Shown here piece by piece: positions 17,953 to 28,213 of a stretch of 64,000 bases of DNA (positions are counted from its first letter, which is position 1; every line of letters starts with the position of its first letter). Under the pieces are notes generated by a model. It worked only from the letters and a program-made list of their open reading frames with translations, did not search any database and was not told the DNA's origin. This DNA comes from Lacrimispora xylanisolvens (GTDB taxonomy: Bacteria > Bacillota > Clostridia > Lachnospirales > Lachnospiraceae). The DNA lies in the NCBI RefSeq assembly GCF_002934545.1, contig NZ_PTJA01000002.1, forward strand, positions 462,486 to 526,485. Reading direction: 5' to 3'. Both the position numbers and the translations under genes were made by a program.

Positions 17953-20900
17953 TCTGGCAAAAGAACTGGGAAAAGACACGAGTAAGGAGATACTGGATAT
18001 ATTGGAAAAACATAATATAAATTTAAAAAGCTCTTCAAACATCACCGATGAACAGGCATCAATTGTAAAAAAAGAAGTAGGCGCAGGAAGAGGAACTTCA
18101 CCTGCACGTACGGAAACACCAGGCGGTGATGATTCCGAAGCACCAAAGAAAAAAATAGCGGCTGTATTCAGACCGCAGAATGCACAGATGAAACCACAGG
18201 GCCAGGGTACATCAAGACCTGCACAGAAGCCTGCACAGAATATGGGACAGAGAGATGACATGCAGAAAAAGACGGAACAGACATCAGAGAGTACAGTAAG
18301 AGAACATAGTACAGTAACACGTGAAGACAGACCACAGGGAAGCTATCAGGGAAATCGCGAAGACAGACCACAGGGCGGCTACCAGGGAAACCGTGAAGAC
18401 AGACCACAGGGTGGCTACCAGGGAAACAGACCTCAGGGTCAGGGCGGCTACCAGGGAAACCGTGAAGGAAGACCTCAGGGTCAGGGCGGCTATCAGGGAA
18501 ACAGACCTCAGGGTCAGGGCGGCTACCAGGGAAACCGTGAAGGAAGACCTCAGGGTCAGGGCGGTTACCAGGGAAACAGACCTCAGGGTCAGGGCGGCTA
18601 CCAGGGAAATCGTGACGGAAGACCACAGGGTCAGGGCGGTTACCAGGGAAACAGACCTCAGGGCCAGGGCGGCTACCAGGGAAACCGGGAAGGAAGACCA
18701 GAAGGTCAGGGCGGTTACCAGGGAAGCAGACCTCAGGGCCAGGGCGGCTACCAGGGAAATCGTGATGGAAGACCTCAGGGCCAGGGCGGTTACCAGGGAA
18801 ACAGACCCCAGGGTCAGGGCGGCTACCAGGGAAATCGTGATGGAAGACCTCAGGGCCAGGGCGGCTACCAGGGAAATCGTGACGGAAGACCCCAGGGTCA
18901 GGGCGGTTACCAGGGAAACAGACCCCAGGGTCAGGGCGGTTACCAGGGAAACAGACCTCAGGGTCAGGGCGGTTACGGATACGGAAGACCCCAGGGTCAG
19001 GGCGGTTACCAGGGAAACAGACCTCAGGGTCAGGGCGGTTACGGATACGGAAGACCCCAGGGTCAGGGCGGTTATCAGAATGACAAGGACGGCGATAACA
19101 CCCGTGGAGGAAGACCACAGGGAGCACGTACCAGCAGAGACGGAGCACCAAAGTCTTTTGATACCCCAATCCAGGCAAAGCCTACCAGCAACAGAGCTAC
19201 AAAGAATAACTACAAGAATGACAGGTTTGATAAGAGAGATAAAGAAGATGCAAGCAAGGGAAGAACAGCTGCCAAGGGCGGAAAAGCAGGAAAAGCTCCG
19301 ATTCTGCCTCCGGTTCATGTAGAGCCTAAGGTTGAGGAAATCAAGACCATTATCGTACCTGAGATTTTAACCATAAAAGAACTGGCAGAGAAGATGAAGC
19401 TTCAGCCATCTGCCATCGTTAAGAAGCTGTTTTTAAAGGGCAAGATCGTTACCCTCAATACAGAGATTGACTTTGAGCAGGCAGAAGAGATCGCAATGGA
19501 ATACGAAGTACTCTGCGAAAAAGAAGTGAAGATCGATGTTATTGAAGAGCTTCTGAAAGAGGAAGAAGAAAACGTAGAAGATATGGCAGCAAGACCACCG
19601 GTTGTCTGCGTTATGGGCCATGTAGACCACGGTAAAACTTCTCTTCTTGATGCAATCCGTCAGACCAGCGTTACCTCCAGAGAGGCAGGCGGTATTACCC
19701 AGCACATCGGTGCTTATACAGTTGATATCAGCGGACAGAAGATCACATTCCTCGACACACCCGGCCATGAAGCGTTTACAGCCATGCGTATGAGAGGTGC
19801 CCAGTCTACCGATATTGCTATCCTGGTTGTAGCAGCAGACGATGGAGTAATGCCTCAGACAATCGAGGCCATCAACCATGCAAAAGCAGCAGAAGTTGAG
19901 ATCATTGTTGCCATCAATAAGATTGATAAGCCAAGTGCAAACATTGACAAAGTGAAACAGGAGTTATCTGAGTACGAACTGATTCCAGAAGATTGGGGCG
20001 GCAGTACGATATTTGTTCCTGTATCTGCACATACTAAAGAAGGAATCAAAGAACTTCTGGAGATGATTCTTCTGACTGCAGAAGTAAAAGAATTAAAAGC
20101 CAATGCTAACCGCCGTGCAAGAGGTCTCATTATTGAGGCAGAACTTGATAAGGGCAAGGGACCGGTTGCTACCGTTCTGGTACAGAAGGGAACCCTTCGC
20201 GTAGGCGATACGGTTACTGCAGGTTCCTGCTACGGTAAAGTCCGCGCCATGATGGATGATAAGGGACGGAGAGTAAAAGAAGCAGGCCCATCTACTCCGG
20301 TAGAGATTTTAGGCTTAAATGACGTTCCTGGTGCAGGTGATGTCCTGATCAGCACAGAGAATGAGAAAGAAGCAAGAAACTTTGCAGAAACATTTATCTC
20401 TGAAGGAAAGAACCGTCTGTTAGAAGATACAAAAGCGAAGCTTTCACTGGATGATCTGTTCACCCAGATTAAAGCTGGTAATGTAAAAGAACTTCCTATC
20501 ATTGTAAAAGCAGATGTTCAGGGTTCTGTAGAAGCAGTAAAACAGAGTCTTGTGAAGCTGTCCAATGAAGAAGTTATGGTTAAGGTGATTCATGGCGGTG
20601 TTGGTGCCATCAATGAATCCGACGTTTCTCTGGCGTCTGCATCCAATGCGATTATCATCGGTTTCAATGTAAGACCTGATGTAACTGCAAAATCAATCGC
20701 AGACAGAGAGAAAGTAGATTTAAGACTCTACAAGGTAATTTATCAGGCCATTGAAGACGTGGAATCCGCTATGAAGGGTATGTTAGATCCGATCTTTGAA
20801 GAGAAGATCATCGGTCATGCCGTTGTGCGCCAGACCTTTAAGGCTTCCGGCGTTGGTACCATTGCAGGTTCTTACGTAATGGACGGTAAATTCCAGAGAG

Positions 20901-21091
20901 GCTGCAGCGTACGCATCACCCGTCAGGGAGAGAAGATCTATGATGGTCCTCTTGCATCCTTAAAGAGATTTAAAGATGATGTAAAAGAAGTTGCTACCGG
21001 TTATGAGTGCGGTCTTGTATTTGAGAAATTTAATGATATTATGGAAGATGACATGATTGAAGCATATGCCATGGTGGAGGTTCCACGCTAG
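17939..21091 (+). CDS. infB: Translation initiation factor IF-2
   Basis: GTPase that places initiator tRNA on the 30S subunit, 1050 residues from the ATG at 17939, which has GGAGGA 4 bp upstream and begins with the IF2_N motif [10 protein letters not shown] second IF2_N domain ([20 protein letters not shown]) lies near 475. The G domain has [12 protein letters not shown] (about 560), DTPGHEAF (about 606) and NKID (about 660), followed by domains II-IV. Between the two IF2_N domains lies an unusually long low-complexity linker of about 250 residues of [16 protein letters not shown] repeats. It overlaps ylxQ by 14 bp. Confidence 0.96.
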   Translation: MRVYDLAKELGKDTSKEILDILEKHNINLKSSSNITDEQASIVKKEVGAGRGTSPARTETPGGDDSEAPKKKIAAVFRPQNAQMKPQGQGTSRPAQKPAQNMGQRDDMQKKTEQTSESTVREHSTVTREDRPQGSYQGNREDRPQGGYQGNREDRPQGGYQGNRPQGQGGYQGNREGRPQGQGGYQGNRPQGQGGYQGNREGRPQGQGGYQGNRPQGQGGYQGNRDGRPQGQGGYQGNRPQGQGGYQGNREGRPEGQGGYQGSRPQGQGGYQGNRDGRPQGQGGYQGNRPQGQGGYQGNRDGRPQGQGGYQGNRDGRPQGQGGYQGNRPQGQGGYQGNRPQGQGGYGYGRPQGQGGYQGNRPQGQGGYGYGRPQGQGGYQNDKDGDNTRGGRPQGARTSRDGAPKSFDTPIQAKPTSNRATKNNYKNDRFDKRDKEDASKGRTAAKGGKAGKAPILPPVHVEPKVEEIKTIIVPEILTIKELAEKMKLQPSAIVKKLFLKGKIVTLNTEIDFEQAEEIAMEYEVLCEKEVKIDVIEELLKEEEENVEDMAARPPVVCVMGHVDHGKTSLLDAIRQTSVTSREAGGITQHIGAYTVDISGQKITFLDTPGHEAFTAMRMRGAQSTDIAILVVAADDGVMPQTIEAINHAKAAEVEIIVAINKIDKPSANIDKVKQELSEYELIPEDWGGSTIFVPVSAHTKEGIKELLEMILLTAEVKELKANANRRARGLIIEAELDKGKGPVATVLVQKGTLRVGDTVTAGSCYGKVRAMMDDKGRRVKEAGPSTPVEILGLNDVPGAGDVLISTENEKEARNFAETFISEGKNRLLEDTKAKLSLDDLFTQIKAGNVKELPIIVKADVQGSVEAVKQSLVKLSNEEVMVKVIHGGVGAINESDVSLASASNAIIIGFNVRPDVTAKSIADREKVDLRLYKVIYQAIEDVESAMKGMLDPIFEEKIIGHAVVRQTFKASGVGTIAGSYVMDGKFQRGCSVRITRQGEKIYDGPLASLKRFKDDVKEVATGYECGLVFEKFNDIMEDDMIEAYAMVEVPR
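18325..19080 (+). repeat. In-frame tandem repeats encoding the IF-2 linker
   Basis: About twenty near-identical units of roughly 24-45 bp encode GGYQGNR, RPQGQ and REGR/RDGR variants. Codon use varies between units (GGT/GGC, CCT/CCA/CCC), so the repeat is partly diverged at DNA level while the peptide is kept, which points to selection on the protein. The lack of stops in other frames creates long false ORFs on both strands. Confidence 0.9.
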
Positions 21092-21119
21092 GAACCCTCC
21101 CATGAACGTTCAAAAGATG

Positions 21120-21146
21120 AGCCCGTTAAAACGGGCTGGTCTTTTT
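21120..21146 (+). terminator. Terminator-like hairpin between infB and rbfA
   Basis: AGCCCGT (21120-21126) pairs with ACGGGCT (21131-21137) around TAAA and is followed by GGTCTTTTTG. It would reduce transcription into rbfA and downstream genes, setting a ratio within the operon. Confidence 0.75.
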
Positions 21147-21177
21147 GAATATGCGGGCAGACAGCGAAAGGAATAAG

Positions 21178-21540
21178 ATGCGTAAAAACAGTATAAAAAA
21201 TACCAGAATTAATATGGAAGTACAGAAGGAATTAAGCCAGATCATCCGTCTGGAAATCAAGGACCCAAGAATTCATCCAATGACGACTGTTGTTTCGGTT
21301 GAAGTAACTCCTGATTTAAAATTCTGTAAGGCTTATATCAGCATTCTGGGCGACGAAGAAGCAGGAAAAGCAACCATCGAAGGACTGAAAAGTGCAGAAG
21401 GCTACATTCGCCGGGAGCTTGCCCGGAGAGTCAATCTGCGAAATACACCCGAGATCAAATTTATACTGGACCAGTCCATTGAATATGGAGTGAATATGTC
21501 CAGACTCATTGACGAGGTTACGAAAGACATCAAAGAGTAA
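21178..21540 (+). CDS. rbfA: Ribosome-binding factor A
   Basis: Cold-shock-linked 30S maturation factor with a KH-like fold, 120 residues from the ATG at 21178. That start has AAAGG upstream; earlier in-frame starts (21145, 21151) abut or lie within the terminator tail. Conserved features are IIRLEIKDPRI near the N-terminus and VTPDLKFCKAYISILGD. It follows infB, as usual. Confidence 0.93.
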   Translation: MRKNSIKNTRINMEVQKELSQIIRLEIKDPRIHPMTTVVSVEVTPDLKFCKAYISILGDEEAGKATIEGLKSAEGYIRRELARRVNLRNTPEIKFILDQSIEYGVNMSRLIDEVTKDIKE

Positions 21541-21552
21541 GGAGGTGCCATT

Positions 21553-22503
21553 GTGAGTTTCCTTGAAACAATTCTCAAAGATGTGAAAGATGTGGCGATT
21601 CTTGGCCATGTAAGGCCGGATGGGGACTGTATCGGTTCCTGTCTGGCTGTCTATAATTATCTGGAAGAAAATTATCCGGATATTCATGCAGTGGTTTATT
21701 TAGAAGAACCATCTGTGAAATTTTCATATTTAAAAAATATTGACCGCATTGTCAGTGACTTTGGCAGAGACGAAAGCTATGACCTTTGTATCTGCTTAGA
21801 CAGCAGTGACACGCTTCGTTTTGGCGAGGCGGTTAAGTACTTAAACACAGCGAAAAAAAGCCTGTGTGTAGACCACCATATAACCAATATTGGTTATGGG
21901 ACAGAGAATGTAGTAAAAGGCGATGCAAGCTCCACCTGTGAAGTTTTATATGGTCTCCTTGATGAAAGCAGGATCAGCAAAGCAGTGGCAGAGTGTATCT
22001 ATACCGGAATCATTCATGATACCGGTGTTTTCAAGTATGACTGTACATCAGCCAAAACCATGGAAATTGCGGGAAAGATGATGGGAAAAGGAATTAATTT
22101 TTCCAGCATTATCGATGACAGCTTTTACAGAAAGACTTATATCCAGAATCAGATTTTAGGGAGAGCTTTATTAGAGAGCATCACCTTTCATGACGGCAGG
22201 TGCATTTTCAGTGCCATCAGCAAAAAAGAAATGGATTTTTATGAAGTCGGCAGCGCCGATATGGATGGAATCATTGACCAGCTAAGAATTACAGAAGGCG
22301 TGGAGTGTGCCATTTTTATCTATGAAACAGCATGCAGGGAATATAAGGTAAGCCTTCGTTCCACCACAGAGCTTGATGTAAGTAAAATTGCCGTTTATTT
22401 CGGCGGGGGCGGACATAAAAAAGCAGCCGGCTGTACTATGACAGGAAGTGTTCACGACGTGATCAACAATCTGTCAGATCAGATAGCAAAGCAGCTTAAT
22501 TAG
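21553..22503 (+). CDS. nrnA: DHH phosphoesterase NrnA (oligoribonuclease/pAp phosphatase)
   Basis: DHH/DHHA1 protein, 316 residues, that degrades nanoRNAs and dephosphorylates pAp in Firmicutes. Metal motifs are LGHVRPDGDCIGS, LCICLDSSD and CVDHHITN. The DHHA1 substrate motif is GGGGHKKAAG near the C-terminus. The GTG start at 21553 has GGAGGTG upstream. Its position between rbfA and truB is the standard Firmicute order. Confidence 0.93.
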   Translation: MSFLETILKDVKDVAILGHVRPDGDCIGSCLAVYNYLEENYPDIHAVVYLEEPSVKFSYLKNIDRIVSDFGRDESYDLCICLDSSDTLRFGEAVKYLNTAKKSLCVDHHITNIGYGTENVVKGDASSTCEVLYGLLDESRISKAVAECIYTGIIHDTGVFKYDCTSAKTMEIAGKMMGKGINFSSIIDDSFYRKTYIQNQILGRALLESITFHDGRCIFSAISKKEMDFYEVGSADMDGIIDQLRITEGVECAIFIYETACREYKVSLRSTTELDVSKIAVYFGGGGHKKAAGCTMTGSVHDVINNLSDQIAKQLN

Positions 22504-22515
22504 GAGATACAGGCA

Positions 22516-23421
22516 ATGGCAGACGGTATTATTAATGTGTATAAAGAAAAAGGCTTTACCTCTCATGACGTCGTGGCGAAAATGAGAGGTATTTTAAAAC
22601 AGAAAAAAATTGGCCACACAGGAACCCTGGACCCGGACGCAGAAGGAGTACTTCCTGTCTGTCTTGGTAAAGCAACCAAACTGTGTGACATGTTAACAGA
22701 TAAAACGAAAACCTATGAGGCAGTGCTCCTTCTTGGTATGGAGACGGATACCCAGGATACTACAGGAACTGTATTAAATACGTATCCCGTAGAGGCAGGG
22801 GAAGAAGAGGTAAAGGCTGCAGTTATGAGCTTTCTGGGTCATTATGACCAGGTTCCCCCCATGTATTCTGCATTAAAGGTAGATGGAAAGAAGCTTTATG
22901 AACTGGCAAGAGCGGGGAAAGAGGTAGAACGGAAAGCAAGACCTGTGGAAATTCTGGATATCCGGATCCAACGGATGGATCTACCCAGAGTGACCATTAC
23001 AGTCAGCTGTTCCAAAGGAACCTATATCCGCACACTCTGCTATGATATCGGTAAAAAACTGGGATGCGGCGGATGCATGGAATCCCTTTTAAGAACCAGA
23101 GTGTCAGATTTTGTGTTAGAGGACAGTCTTACACTTACCCAGATCGAACAGTTACGGGATGACGGAAGCCTGGGAGAGCACATTCTGGCAGTGGACAAGG
23201 TTTTTTCATCCTATCCCCAGCTGGTGATGAAAGAGGAGTTTGACAAACTGGTCCATAACGGCAATCCTTTTATGCGTAACCAGGCAGAAGGAGAATACCA
23301 GATCTCTGATGGTCCTGTCCGGGTTTATGACAGCACCATGGAGTTTATCGGAGTCTATGAACCAAATGAGGAAGGAAGTCTTTTAAAGCCTCAGAAGGTT
23401 TTTCTGGGAGGAAGCAGATGA
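22516..23421 (+). CDS. truB: tRNA pseudouridine-55 synthase TruB
   Basis: Converts U55 of tRNA to pseudouridine; 301 residues. The catalytic Asp lies in GHTGTLDPDAEGVLPVCLG; the family consensus often reads DPxATGVLP, so this DAE variant is mildly unusual. YSALKVDGKKLYELARAG and CSKGTYIRTL are conserved RNA-binding and active-site segments. It overlaps ribF by 4 bp. Confidence 0.95.
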   Translation: MADGIINVYKEKGFTSHDVVAKMRGILKQKKIGHTGTLDPDAEGVLPVCLGKATKLCDMLTDKTKTYEAVLLLGMETDTQDTTGTVLNTYPVEAGEEEVKAAVMSFLGHYDQVPPMYSALKVDGKKLYELARAGKEVERKARPVEILDIRIQRMDLPRVTITVSCSKGTYIRTLCYDIGKKLGCGGCMESLLRTRVSDFVLEDSLTLTQIEQLRDDGSLGEHILAVDKVFSSYPQLVMKEEFDKLVHNGNPFMRNQAEGEYQISDGPVRVYDSTMEFIGVYEPNEEGSLLKPQKVFLGGSR

Positions 23422-24377
23422 TGGAATATATCACTGGGACCAGAGTGTTTCAGATCGAAGAGCCGGCCGTGGTGACTCTGGGCAAATTTGACGGACGTCA
23501 CAGAGGCCATAAAAAATTATTGCAGCAAATGCTGGAAATTAAGAAAGAAACGGGATACAGGACGGCAGTATTTACGTTTGACATGTCTCCCGGCACTCTT
23601 GTAAACGGAGTACTTCAGAAGGTAATTACCACCAATCTGGAGCGGAAAAACAATCTGGAGAGAGCAGGAATTGACTATCTGGTGGAATACCCCTTTACCA
23701 AAGAAACAGCCAGAATGGAGCCAGAAGAATTTGTAAAACAGATTCTTGTGGGACAGATGAATGCCAGAACCATTGTTGTGGGGACAGACTGCTCCTTTGG
23801 ATATAAGGGTGCAGGAGATGCGGCACTGTTAGAGCAGTTAAAAAGCAAATATGGCTATGAACTGATTGTGATTCCAAAAGAGCAGGACGAGCACCGGGAT
23901 ATCAGCAGCACTTACGTCAGAGAGCAGCTGGATCTTGGAAATATGGAAAAAGCCAATGAGCTGCTGGGAGAACCTTATGCCATTCATGGTGAGGTGGTGC
24001 ACGGCAACCATATCGGCGGAGCCATCCTTGGGTTTCCAACTGCCAACATCCTTCCTCCTCCGGAAAAACATCTGCCTGTATTTGGTGTTTATGTGTCCCG
24101 TGTTTACGTAGATGGAACTTATTACGGGGGGATTACCAATATTGGTAGAAAACCTACAGTAGAGGGGATTTCTCCAGTAGGTGCAGAAACTTACATTTTT
24201 GGTATAAATCAGGATATTTATGGAAAGACTATAGAGGTACAGCTTTTACACTTCATCCGTCCGGAACGGAAATTTGAGGGGCTTGAGCAGTTAAAAGAAC
24301 AGATAGGAAAAGACAGGGAACTGGGATTAGAATATTTGAAGAACCTGCCTGAAACAGAAATCACTCAGTTGCAGTAG
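23418..24377 (+). CDS. ribF: Bifunctional riboflavin kinase/FAD synthetase
   Basis: Makes FMN and FAD from riboflavin; 319 residues. The N-terminal nucleotidyltransferase has the HxGH-type motif in GKFDGRHRGHKKL (more often GNFDGVHLGH) and ISSTYVRE. The C-terminal flavokinase domain begins near 180, with GFPTANI and GGITNIGRKPT. The start overlaps truB (ATGATG). It supplies the FAD needed by flavoproteins such as those at 8215-11246, though no direct link is implied. Confidence 0.95.
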   Translation: MMEYITGTRVFQIEEPAVVTLGKFDGRHRGHKKLLQQMLEIKKETGYRTAVFTFDMSPGTLVNGVLQKVITTNLERKNNLERAGIDYLVEYPFTKETARMEPEEFVKQILVGQMNARTIVVGTDCSFGYKGAGDAALLEQLKSKYGYELIVIPKEQDEHRDISSTYVREQLDLGNMEKANELLGEPYAIHGEVVHGNHIGGAILGFPTANILPPPEKHLPVFGVYVSRVYVDGTYYGGITNIGRKPTVEGISPVGAETYIFGINQDIYGKTIEVQLLHFIRPERKFEGLEQLKEQIGKDRELGLEYLKNLPETEITQLQ

Positions 24378-24435
24378 GAAAAGGGCATTTTCACCGCCCG
24401 TTTCACAATTAAAAAACTTGCGAAGGAAAGTGCAT

Positions 24436-25479
24436 ATGACTGACAAAGCATGGAAAGTACTTGGCTTTGCCATCGCCTGCGGGTGTACCGTATGGATGGG
24501 AACAGCAGATGTACAGGCCGCAAGAACAGAGACTGACGTCAGAACCGGATCGCCTGTAGCAGGCGTGGAGGTTTATATGGATCAATATCAGCAATCCAGA
24601 GAGCAGAAGTCAACGGGAGACACGGCCGGTCTTACGCAGGAAAAAGTGAGGTATGGAACCTTCAACACTATTTTTAACAACCTTGGAGTAGCAGTTGTGG
24701 AGGATTCCTTGAACATCAGGAAAGAACCAAAGAACGATGCGGAAATCGTAGGGAAATTAAGAAGCCATGCAGGCAGCAGTGTGCTGTCGGAAGAGAATGG
24801 CTGGTATAAAATAAAATCAGGGCAGGTAACCGGTTATGTATACGGAAAATACTTAGCCACTGGGCAGGAGGCCAGAGCAATCGCATATTACGATATGCAG
24901 CTGATGCTCCGGGTAGACATTGAGACCCTTCGTGTCCGCAAACAGCCTGATATGAATTCGGAAATTGTTGGAAGAATTCATGAAGGCGAAACGTACCGTT
25001 ACATTTCCCGTAACGGAGGCTGGGCCAAAATTCAATACAACGGACAAATTGCGTATGCTTATGCGCCGGAGAACGCAACCATTGCCTATACCATTCCGGA
25101 GGCAGAGAAAAATGGGGATCTGCGAACCCAGGTCGTAAGCTATGCGGTGAAATTCGTTGGAAATCCATACCGCTGGGGCGGAACAAACCCCAACACAGGC
25201 GCTGACTGCTCTGGCTTCATTCAATATGTGATGGAGCATGCGGCAGGCGTCCAGCTGGATCGTACCTCCAGGCAGCAGGCTGCCGAGGGACAGGCGATTC
25301 CGTCTTCCAGCATGGAACCGGGTGACCTCTTATTTTATGCCAGCGGCAGGGAAATCGATCACGTTGCCATGTATATCGGGCAGGGAAAGATTGTTCATGC
25401 GGCCAACCGAAGAAGCGGGATTAAAATTTCCTCCTGGAATTACAGAAAACCGGTTACCATACGACGGGTAATCGATTAA
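24436..25479 (+). CDS. Secreted NlpC/P60 peptidoglycan hydrolase with two SH3 domains
   Basis: Cell-wall endopeptidase, 347 residues from the ATG at 24436 (GAAGGAAAG upstream). A signal peptide (residues 1-30, ending VQA) is followed by two bacterial SH3 domains: VEDSLNIRKEPKNDAEIVGK at about 88-140 and VDIETLRVRKQPDMNSEIVG at about 165-215. The C-terminal NlpC/P60 domain has the catalytic Cys in NTGADCSGFIQYV (about 257), His in EIDHVAMYIG and a third polar residue in HAANRRSG. It cleaves D-Glu-DAP-type stem-peptide bonds in this family. Confidence 0.94.
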   Translation: MTDKAWKVLGFAIACGCTVWMGTADVQAARTETDVRTGSPVAGVEVYMDQYQQSREQKSTGDTAGLTQEKVRYGTFNTIFNNLGVAVVEDSLNIRKEPKNDAEIVGKLRSHAGSSVLSEENGWYKIKSGQVTGYVYGKYLATGQEARAIAYYDMQLMLRVDIETLRVRKQPDMNSEIVGRIHEGETYRYISRNGGWAKIQYNGQIAYAYAPENATIAYTIPEAEKNGDLRTQVVSYAVKFVGNPYRWGGTNPNTGADCSGFIQYVMEHAAGVQLDRTSRQQAAEGQAIPSSSMEPGDLLFYASGREIDHVAMYIGQGKIVHAANRRSGIKISSWNYRKPVTIRRVID

Positions 25480-25489
25480 TTAAAAAAAC

Positions 25490-25535
25490 GCAGACAGATG
25501 TATGACAATCAGTCATATTCCTGTCTGCATTTTTT
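25490..25535. terminator. Bidirectional terminator
   Basis: GCAGACAG (25490-25497) pairs with CTGTCTGC (25521-25528), with an inner stem TATGAC/GTCATA. A T-run follows on the plus strand and an A-run precedes it, so it works in both directions for two convergent genes. Confidence 0.93.
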
Positions 25536-25536
25536 G

Positions 25537-26247
25537 TTAATCTTTCTTTTTTCCCAGATAAGCGGCTTTTACGGATTCATCTGCAAGAAGCTCTTTACCA
25601 GGTCCTGACATGGTGATCCGTCCGGTTTCCAGTACATATCCTATATCAGCGGTATGAAGCGCCATGTTGGCGTTCTGCTCGATTAAGAGGACTGTCACAC
25701 CCTTTTTATTGATCTCTTTAATGATTGAGAAGATATCCTTTACAATCAGTGGTGCAAGACCAAGAGACGGTTCATCCATCATGAGGATTCTCGGGTGGCT
25801 CATAAGTGCTCTGGCAACTGCCAGCATCTGCTGTTCCCCTCCGGAGAGAGTTCCGGAAAGCTGCCAGCTTCGTTCCTTAAGCCGTGGGAATAAATCATAG
25901 ACCCAGTTAATATCCTCATCCAGATTGTCATTTCTTAAATAGGCCCCGATTTTAATATTCTCGATTACTGTCATATCCGGAAATACCCGGCGCCCCTCAG
26001 GAACCAGTGCGATTCCCTTTGCCACAATGTCTGGTGTATCCATACCGATTAATTCCTGTCCGTCCAGCGTGATGCTGCTTCCGGCAGAGGGCTTTGCAAG
26101 ACCTACGATGGAGCGGAGAGTGGTACTTTTTCCAGCTCCGTTTGCTCCGATTAAGGTCACAATGCTTTTGTCCGGTACTTCAAAGGAGATTCCTTTCACG
26201 GCTTCGATTCCGCCGTAGTTTACTCTTAAGTTATCAATCTTCAGCAT
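25537..26247 (-). CDS. livF: Branched-chain amino-acid ABC transporter ATPase LivF
   Basis: ATP-binding protein of 236 residues. Walker A is GANGAGKST, the signature is LSGGEQQMLAVARAL, Walker B is RILMMDEPSLGLAP and the switch His is replaced by Gln in LIEQNANMA, as normal for LivF. It ends an operon SBP-livH-livM-livG-livF and overlaps livG by 14 bp. Substrate is probably Leu/Ile/Val but could be another amide or amino acid. Confidence 0.94.
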   Translation of the reverse strand: MLKIDNLRVNYGGIEAVKGISFEVPDKSIVTLIGANGAGKSTTLRSIVGLAKPSAGSSITLDGQELIGMDTPDIVAKGIALVPEGRRVFPDMTVIENIKIGAYLRNDNLDEDINWVYDLFPRLKERSWQLSGTLSGGEQQMLAVARALMSHPRILMMDEPSLGLAPLIVKDIFSIIKEINKKGVTVLLIEQNANMALHTADIGYVLETGRITMSGPGKELLADESVKAAYLGKKKD

Positions 26248-27100
26248 CGTCGCTCACCCCCAGATATGCTTCAATTACCCGTTCATTATTCTGGATTTCA
26301 TCCGGCGTACCCTGTGCAATCAGTTTACCAAAATCCAGAACGTAGATGCGGTCGGAGATCTGCATAACCAGATCCATATGGTGTTCAATCATTAATACAG
26401 TCAGGTGGTAGGAATCCCGGATCTGTTTGATAAAATCAGTCAGCTCCTGGGTCTCCTGGGGATTCATGCCTGCAGCCGGTTCATCAAGAAGGAGAAATTT
26501 CGGCTCCGTAGCAAGGGCTCTGGCAATTTCCAGACGTCTTTGAAGGCCGTAAGGAAGAGAAGAGGCAATTTCATCTTTTAAATTGAGTAAGTTCTGCTCT
26601 TCTAAAAGAGCGGAGGTTTCTTCCCGCATTCTGGCTTCTTCCCTGCTGTTTAAACGCAGAGTCGCAGAGAATACGTTCTGTTTTGCCCTCATATGCTTTG
26701 CAATCAGTACGTTGTCAAAAACAGTCAGCTGACCAAACAGCCTGATATTCTGAAAGGTACGGGCAATTCCTTTTTTTGTTATAATATCCGGTGTGTTGCG
26801 TACAATGGAGAGCGGTCTGGGTTTTACTTCTCCCAGATACATTTTCTGCATCTTACCCTTGGGAGTGTTGGAGAGAATGGTTTCGCCCATAAAGTCCACC
26901 TGTCCGAAGGTGGGTTCATAAATACCGGTCACACAGTTAAATGCAGTGGTTTTTCCAGCACCATTCGGGCCGATTAAAGCAACGATTTCCCCCTCATTTA
27001 CGTCGAGAGTTAAGCCGTTTACCGCCACAACACCGCCGAACTGCATGGTAACGTCCTGCATATGAAGTACATTTGCACGGTTTTTTGCTGTCGCTGACAT
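26234..27100 (-). CDS. livG: Branched-chain amino-acid ABC transporter ATPase LivG
   Basis: ATPase of 288 residues with GPNGAGKTTAFNCVTG, the long LivG-type insertion before RTFQNIRLF, the signature LPYGLQRRLEIARAL and Walker B FLLLDEPAAGMNP. The start codon overlaps the livM stop (TAATG). It pairs with LivF on the two permeases. Confidence 0.94.
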   Translation of the reverse strand: MSATAKNRANVLHMQDVTMQFGGVVAVNGLTLDVNEGEIVALIGPNGAGKTTAFNCVTGIYEPTFGQVDFMGETILSNTPKGKMQKMYLGEVKPRPLSIVRNTPDIITKKGIARTFQNIRLFGQLTVFDNVLIAKHMRAKQNVFSATLRLNSREEARMREETSALLEEQNLLNLKDEIASSLPYGLQRRLEIARALATEPKFLLLDEPAAGMNPQETQELTDFIKQIRDSYHLTVLMIEHHMDLVMQISDRIYVLDFGKLIAQGTPDEIQNNERVIEAYLGVSDDAED

Positions 27101-28203
27101 TATGCGTTTTCTCCCTTCTGTGCTTTATTTTTCTTTTTTAGTCTGCCAGGGATTCCTTTTATCAGCCGGAACAATCCATTCCAGGAAAATTCGTTGCTTC
27201 CCATAATACCTCTGCGGTAGAAGAGTACCACTGCCATAAGAAGAATGGAGAAGATAACCATACGAAAACCGGAACGGAACAGTGGAATCTGAACGCCTGC
27301 AATGTAAAGTGGATTGTCAAAGAATCTCAGCCATTCCCTGCCTGCAGTAACCAGGAAAGATCCGATTACGCTGCCGGTAACGCTGCCGATACCGCCCAGA
27401 ACCACGATCAGCAGAATATCATAGGTCAGGTTAATGGAAAAGGTCTTGGATTCAATGGAACGCATGAAGATGGCCAGAAGACCTCCGCCTACACCAGTGA
27501 AAAAAGAGGAGATAATAAATGCCAGCTCTTTATAACGAAACAGATTCAGTCCCATGGCCTGTGCTGCCACCTCATCTTCCCGGAGAGCCTTAAACGCCCG
27601 GCCGTAAGAGGAATTGATTAAAAGTACCATTAACAGGATACAAAGGGCACAAAGTCCGAATGCCACAAACAGGTTTGGGAAACCAGGAATGCTTTTTAAT
27701 CCGTAAGAACCGTTTGTTACCTTGTTTAACTGGGGGGCAGCGATTACCGCACGGATAATCTCGGAAAATCCCAGAGTTGCAATTGCCAGATAATCGCTTT
27801 TTAAGCGGAGAACCGGAATGCCGATCAGGGCCGCAACTCCTGCGGCAAACAGTCCTGCAATAATCAGTGCAAGCCAGTAAGGGCACTGAAGGTTTGCCAG
27901 GAAAGGAGCAATGCCGTCTACATAGTAAACGCTGGCTCTGGTTTCCGCAGGGATGGTAAGAATGGCAACTGTATAAGCTCCGATTGCCATAAAACCTGCC
28001 TGGCCAAGAGAGAACAGACCGGTAAATCCAGTAAGTAAGTTCATGGAAACGGCTACCACTGCATAAATGGCACTTCGTTCCAGTATAGAGATCTGATAGC
28101 TGTACTGGGCGCTGTTAGCCTGTAAAAAGCCCAGGATGCCGATGATGAACAGCAAAGCGATCAGGGTATAGAGTTTGTTTTTGGAAAATGCTTTCTTTTT
28201 CAT
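27100..28203 (-). CDS. livM: Branched-chain amino-acid ABC transporter permease LivM
   Basis: Permease of 367 residues from the ATG at 28203, which has GAGGTG upstream; a longer in-frame start at 28239 lies inside livH. About nine hydrophobic segments are present. TGFTGLFSLGQAGFMAIGAY is the LivM signature, and the FRYKELAFIISSFFTGVGGG stretch matches the cytoplasmic loop. Confidence 0.93.
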   Translation of the reverse strand: MKKKAFSKNKLYTLIALLFIIGILGFLQANSAQYSYQISILERSAIYAVVAVSMNLLTGFTGLFSLGQAGFMAIGAYTVAILTIPAETRASVYYVDGIAPFLANLQCPYWLALIIAGLFAAGVAALIGIPVLRLKSDYLAIATLGFSEIIRAVIAAPQLNKVTNGSYGLKSIPGFPNLFVAFGLCALCILLMVLLINSSYGRAFKALREDEVAAQAMGLNLFRYKELAFIISSFFTGVGGGLLAIFMRSIESKTFSINLTYDILLIVVLGGIGSVTGSVIGSFLVTAGREWLRFFDNPLYIAGVQIPLFRSGFRMVIFSILLMAVVLFYRRGIMGSNEFSWNGLFRLIKGIPGRLKKKNKAQKGENA

Positions 28204-28213
28204 AGATGACACC

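Noticed and set aside
18168..19322. Long ORFs on both strands overlapping the infB repeat region (about 330-345 codons)
   Set aside because: They arise because the repetitive DNA lacks stops in several frames; their peptides are low-complexity shadows without ribosome sites, while the infB frame has conserved domains on both sides.
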